Assembly (NCBI GenBank): GCA_030765055.1
Contig: CM060958.1
Coordinates: 75,536,985-75,600,984 of the forward strand
Length of the DNA stretch: 64,000 nt
From: Mantis religiosa
Taxonomy: Eukaryota > Arthropoda > Insecta > Mantodea > Mantidae
Direction of reading: 5' to 3'
Numbering within the stretch: the first letter of the stretch is position 1; every line of letters begins with the position of its first letter. Positions 49,301 through 53,698 of this stretch are shown piece by piece. The notes under the pieces were generated by a model. That model saw nothing but the letters and a program-made list of their open reading frames with translations. It was not told where the DNA came from and made no database searches. The position numbers and the translations under genes are program-made.

Positions 49301-52300
49301 TCACGTTGACTCTATCTATAGTTGTATGTACTGTGGGAAACATCCTGTTCAGTTTTGAATGGAGCGCTTCGCATCCGTCTGATGTTCTGCTAATTGAGGC
49401 ATCAAATCTTCCCAAAATCTTGGTAGAAAAACGCTTTCTTCGGTAATGAAAGTGTAGTATGTAGTCAGTGAAACTGAGCATTGGCCTCTTGTGGTAGTAT
49501 TGCCATAAGATCCTCAACGAAACACTCATCTACTTCTTCTGGACTTCAAAATCGTAGACCAAAAAAACATTTAAAAAATGTGCTAACTTCCTTGTCTTCC
49601 CTGAATTTTCTAGTGAGGCCCATTACTTGTATTTTTCGCCACAGCTCTGACCAAGATGAAAGCGGCATTCACGAATTTCAGACTCGGTCAACATCTCTTG
49701 CACAGCACTGTGAATGGCCATTTCGAAATCTACAAACATTTTCTTTGGCTAGAATGCCGCGCCGTGGCTGAGTGGTTAGACCGCTTGACTCTCACCAAGC
49801 CCGGGTTCGATCCCAGGCGACCACAAAGTGAGATTTGTAATGTACAACACGGTGCTGGGGCCGGTTATCTGCGAGACCTGTGTTTTCCCCCGCCATCTCA
49901 TTCCATTTGCGCCCCATCTTCATCTCATGTATCATCAGTATCACTGCCTGCGATGCCGTATGTAGTAAAAGAGGGAGTTTAACACTACACATTTCATTTC
50001 ACTTGGCTTGAAGTTTAGGCCAAAAGAAGAACGTTTTTTCATTATATTTGACAACATTTGTTTGTAAGACGCCTTCCTTTTATTTGGCAATACGCAGGAC
50101 ACCAATCATTTATACCCCACCTTGAACAGCAATGGTCATATCGGCGGCCGTTCTCCTTTGGAACATATCGAAGATGTTAACTCGTATTCGTTGGGTTTTA
50201 ATCATTAGATCACGCACACATTTGCACTCTCATTCATACTTCCAGACTCTGGGGAAGACGGGAATCATCTTGGTTGGAGAAAAATCCCTACCCCTCAGCC
50301 GGGAATGGAACCCGGGATCCCTCGCACGGCAGGCAGGCGCTCTACCGAGGTAGCACAAAATTTTGTATATCTGTTGCAGTTTCATTAACTAACAAGAATG
50401 CCTCACCTGTGTCTGATATTCTTTTCATTTCTTGACTGGTAAAAATTCAGGTACCAATGGCAAGGAATTCCGGTCATTAAAACGGCCATCCAGTAGTTGG
50501 TACGGAATTTATGACTAGCCGTTAGTCACAACGTTACTGAACAAACTGCAACAAGCCAACTAAAGTAGGATGTCTCTTTAATTTGCAAAAATGATCTAAA
50601 GAACAGGAAGGGAAATATCTTTAACGTATATAATGACCTTGAATTCCCTCCTGCTACGAAGTAATATATTTTTATTTTGAAATGAGTTCACTGATGCTAA
50701 AATGCAGGTTATAAACTTGATGATAGTTAAATAGGAATATAATTTCATTTCAGTGTCAAATGAAAATATTCATAAAATTTAGAGAAAATATTGTTTTGTT
50801 CAATATTATGCTATAAAACCACATAATATTAATGATATAACCTCTTTCCTGTTGGTCTCCACAAAATGATGGGGTTTATAGGGCCTCTAAGCTGTGCAAG
50901 GTTAGTTCAAGATAACGCACTTCTGTGGCATGAAACCTTCTTAATGCAAGTTCAACATTTCATTTTCAGCTGGCATTATTTAGATCCCTAAGCGCAATAA
51001 ATCATCAAAAGTTATTGCGCAATTTTCGGCAAGCACGTCCTTTGAACAGTCGATACCTGTTCCATGTGCTGCCTTCCAAATGGTTATCACGCACCCTGCA
51101 TCCGGTTTACCAACGAGGAGAGAATGACTATTTTAACAGCACAATATCGCAAGTCGCTCCGACTCCCAGCCCCTTCGGACAAGGTGATACCGGCAGCAAT
51201 GATTTCCTTGCCTACCTAGACGTAGAGCCTGTGAGGGATGAAGGTGAGTAATTTTATAATTGTTCATCTTTGGAATCAAGTGCTAGGAGTGTTGCTGTAG
51301 CTGAGTTATTATAAACTAGTTAAATAATGGCGTAGAGTACAGAATCTGTTTTTCTTTTTTCCTCCAACGTAACGTCATATCGGACGCTGAATGAAATGTT
51401 TGAAATTATGCTCATATGAGCACAGGGTCCATATAGCTTGGAATTACCCGGCATTCATCTTTCAGGATAAGGGAAAACCCCGGAGAAATCTTATGCATAT
51501 AACTCATCCTGACTGACATTCGAATTCGAGACCTCTTGAACGTTAGGCATACACGCTACCAAATATGCTAGGGAGGCGGACTTCCCTAACATAATTTCTG
51601 GAACTCTAAGTACAATACAGTTTAAGTAGATTAACTTATTGCTTACAAACCATGAAGTTCTAATCTACTGATTGCTTTACATATGTTTCACTTTCAGCAA
51701 CGCATTTTTTTTTTCTAGAAATCTAGAAATCAGCTGTTTTAACAGGTTGTTTCAAGAAAAATCTATCTAAATGCACTGTTGTGAAGTTAACATTTAATCA
51801 ACAATCTCTTATTGTCCGGATCTGGTAGGCCTAGTGATAGCCTAAGTCACAATCCCAGCATACGCCACTGCTTCATAGCAACTTGTCTGATAGCTCCTCA
51901 AAATAAGGTCTGCCCGCCTCGGTAGCGTAGATGGTAGCATGTCTGCCTCACGTTCAAGAGGTCCCGAATTCGAATCTCGGTCAGGGTGAGTTACCTGGAT
52001 AAGGTTTTTTCCGGGGTTTTCCCTTATCCTAAAAGACGAATGTCGGGTAACTCTAAGCTCCATGGACCCCGGGCTCATTTGAGCATCATTTCACCCATTC
52101 CATGCATCGTCCGATATGACTTAACATCGGAGGACGTAAATTATAGGGTAAGGTGACCTAATATGGAATATTTTTATATGTACTTAATTTATTGCCCTTA
52201 AATTTGATAACTGATAAAACAATTCCTCGCTAACTTAGGAATATAGTATTCAAAACACAAAGCAGACAGTCTGTAAAGTTAATCATAACAAAACATATTC

Positions 52301-53667
52301 TAGAAATGCACACTTGTTTCCTATTGGGCACATAGTGATCCTAATATGGAATACTCTAAACAACATATGAGCAAATAGAATATCAACCAATTTTGGTCAA
52401 TATATGCTTGAAGTAAGCGACCATTATAACAGAAAAACACGTTTAAATTGATATTCTGTTTTGAATTTTATAGTCAATTGTCAATATTACTGTAAATTAA
52501 CATTTTAACTTGCATAGCACATTCTTTTTCACGCACTTCCCACAATTGAACCGCTTTTTTGGGTTTCCAGCACACTGTTCATGGGCCCATAACTTGCATG
52601 TTTGGCACTGAACCCAGTCATCATCAACACTTTTTGACTTGCCACAGTAGATACATTCGGCATCTTCCTCAGACAAGCTTTCACTAGACGTCTCCTCATC
52701 TTCAGAACTGGAGCGTGTTTCATTGCAGAGTTTCTTCGCTCTCTTACTGCTTCCTTTTTTCGGGAAAAGCTTGCGTTTACTGGAAATCGGTTTATTTGTA
52801 GTGTGTGATTTAGCCTGTTCCAACTCTTTCTTGTTTGGAGTGGACGTAAGTAATTTTGCTGACCCAGGTTTTGGACCTCTTTTGTTTGTTGCACTTAAAC
52901 CTAGGCGGGGAAGCGGGCTTAGTTCACATATGCTGGTGCTTGATTGTTTAGAATTATCGCCAGCTTCTTTGCTGCTGATTGTTTCCTTATCAGTGGGCTC
53001 TTCTTGGAAGTCGTAATCATCAAATATATTTCTATTGATGGGGTAGATACCAGCCTTCCTAAATCAATTTATGGCAACTTCCATTGTTGCTGCTTTGAAA
53101 TAAGCCTTTTCTAGAAGCTCCGAAATCTGGTAGTGTGTAACTGGACGTATCGGGTCTCTGTGATTCGCCAACCATGTTCGAATTTCGGCATTGTAGAAAT
53201 TCTTTAAGGGATGCATAAATGCAACATCTAGTGGTTGCAGTTTATGAGAGCTGTGTGGAGGAAGACACACAATCGAAACGTGATGCTCCTTTGCGTAAAC
53301 AATAACATCCAAATTTCTTGAGTGAGAATAGTGGCCATCGAGTATTAATAGGACTGGGTCTGATGCGGAGGGTTACCTTACCCTATTAAAAAAAAAGTCT
53401 CCTCATAGGCCGTACTTTATTACGAATGCCATTTAGACGCCTTAAATATACCAAATCGACTTTTGTAGTTTTCTTCTTGGTTAACTGGTTGTTTTGTTAT
53501 CAGTGATGCGCAACAATTATTTGTATTCAATATGTTCTGTATAACTTACACCTGGTTTTGTGTGCATCATTTTAAATTCTTCTTCTCCTTCCTCTTCTTC
53601 CTCCTCCTCCTCCTCCTCCTCCTCCTCCTCCTCCTCCTCCTCCTCCTCCTCCTCCTCCTCCTCCTTC

Positions 53668-53698
<31 letters not shown>
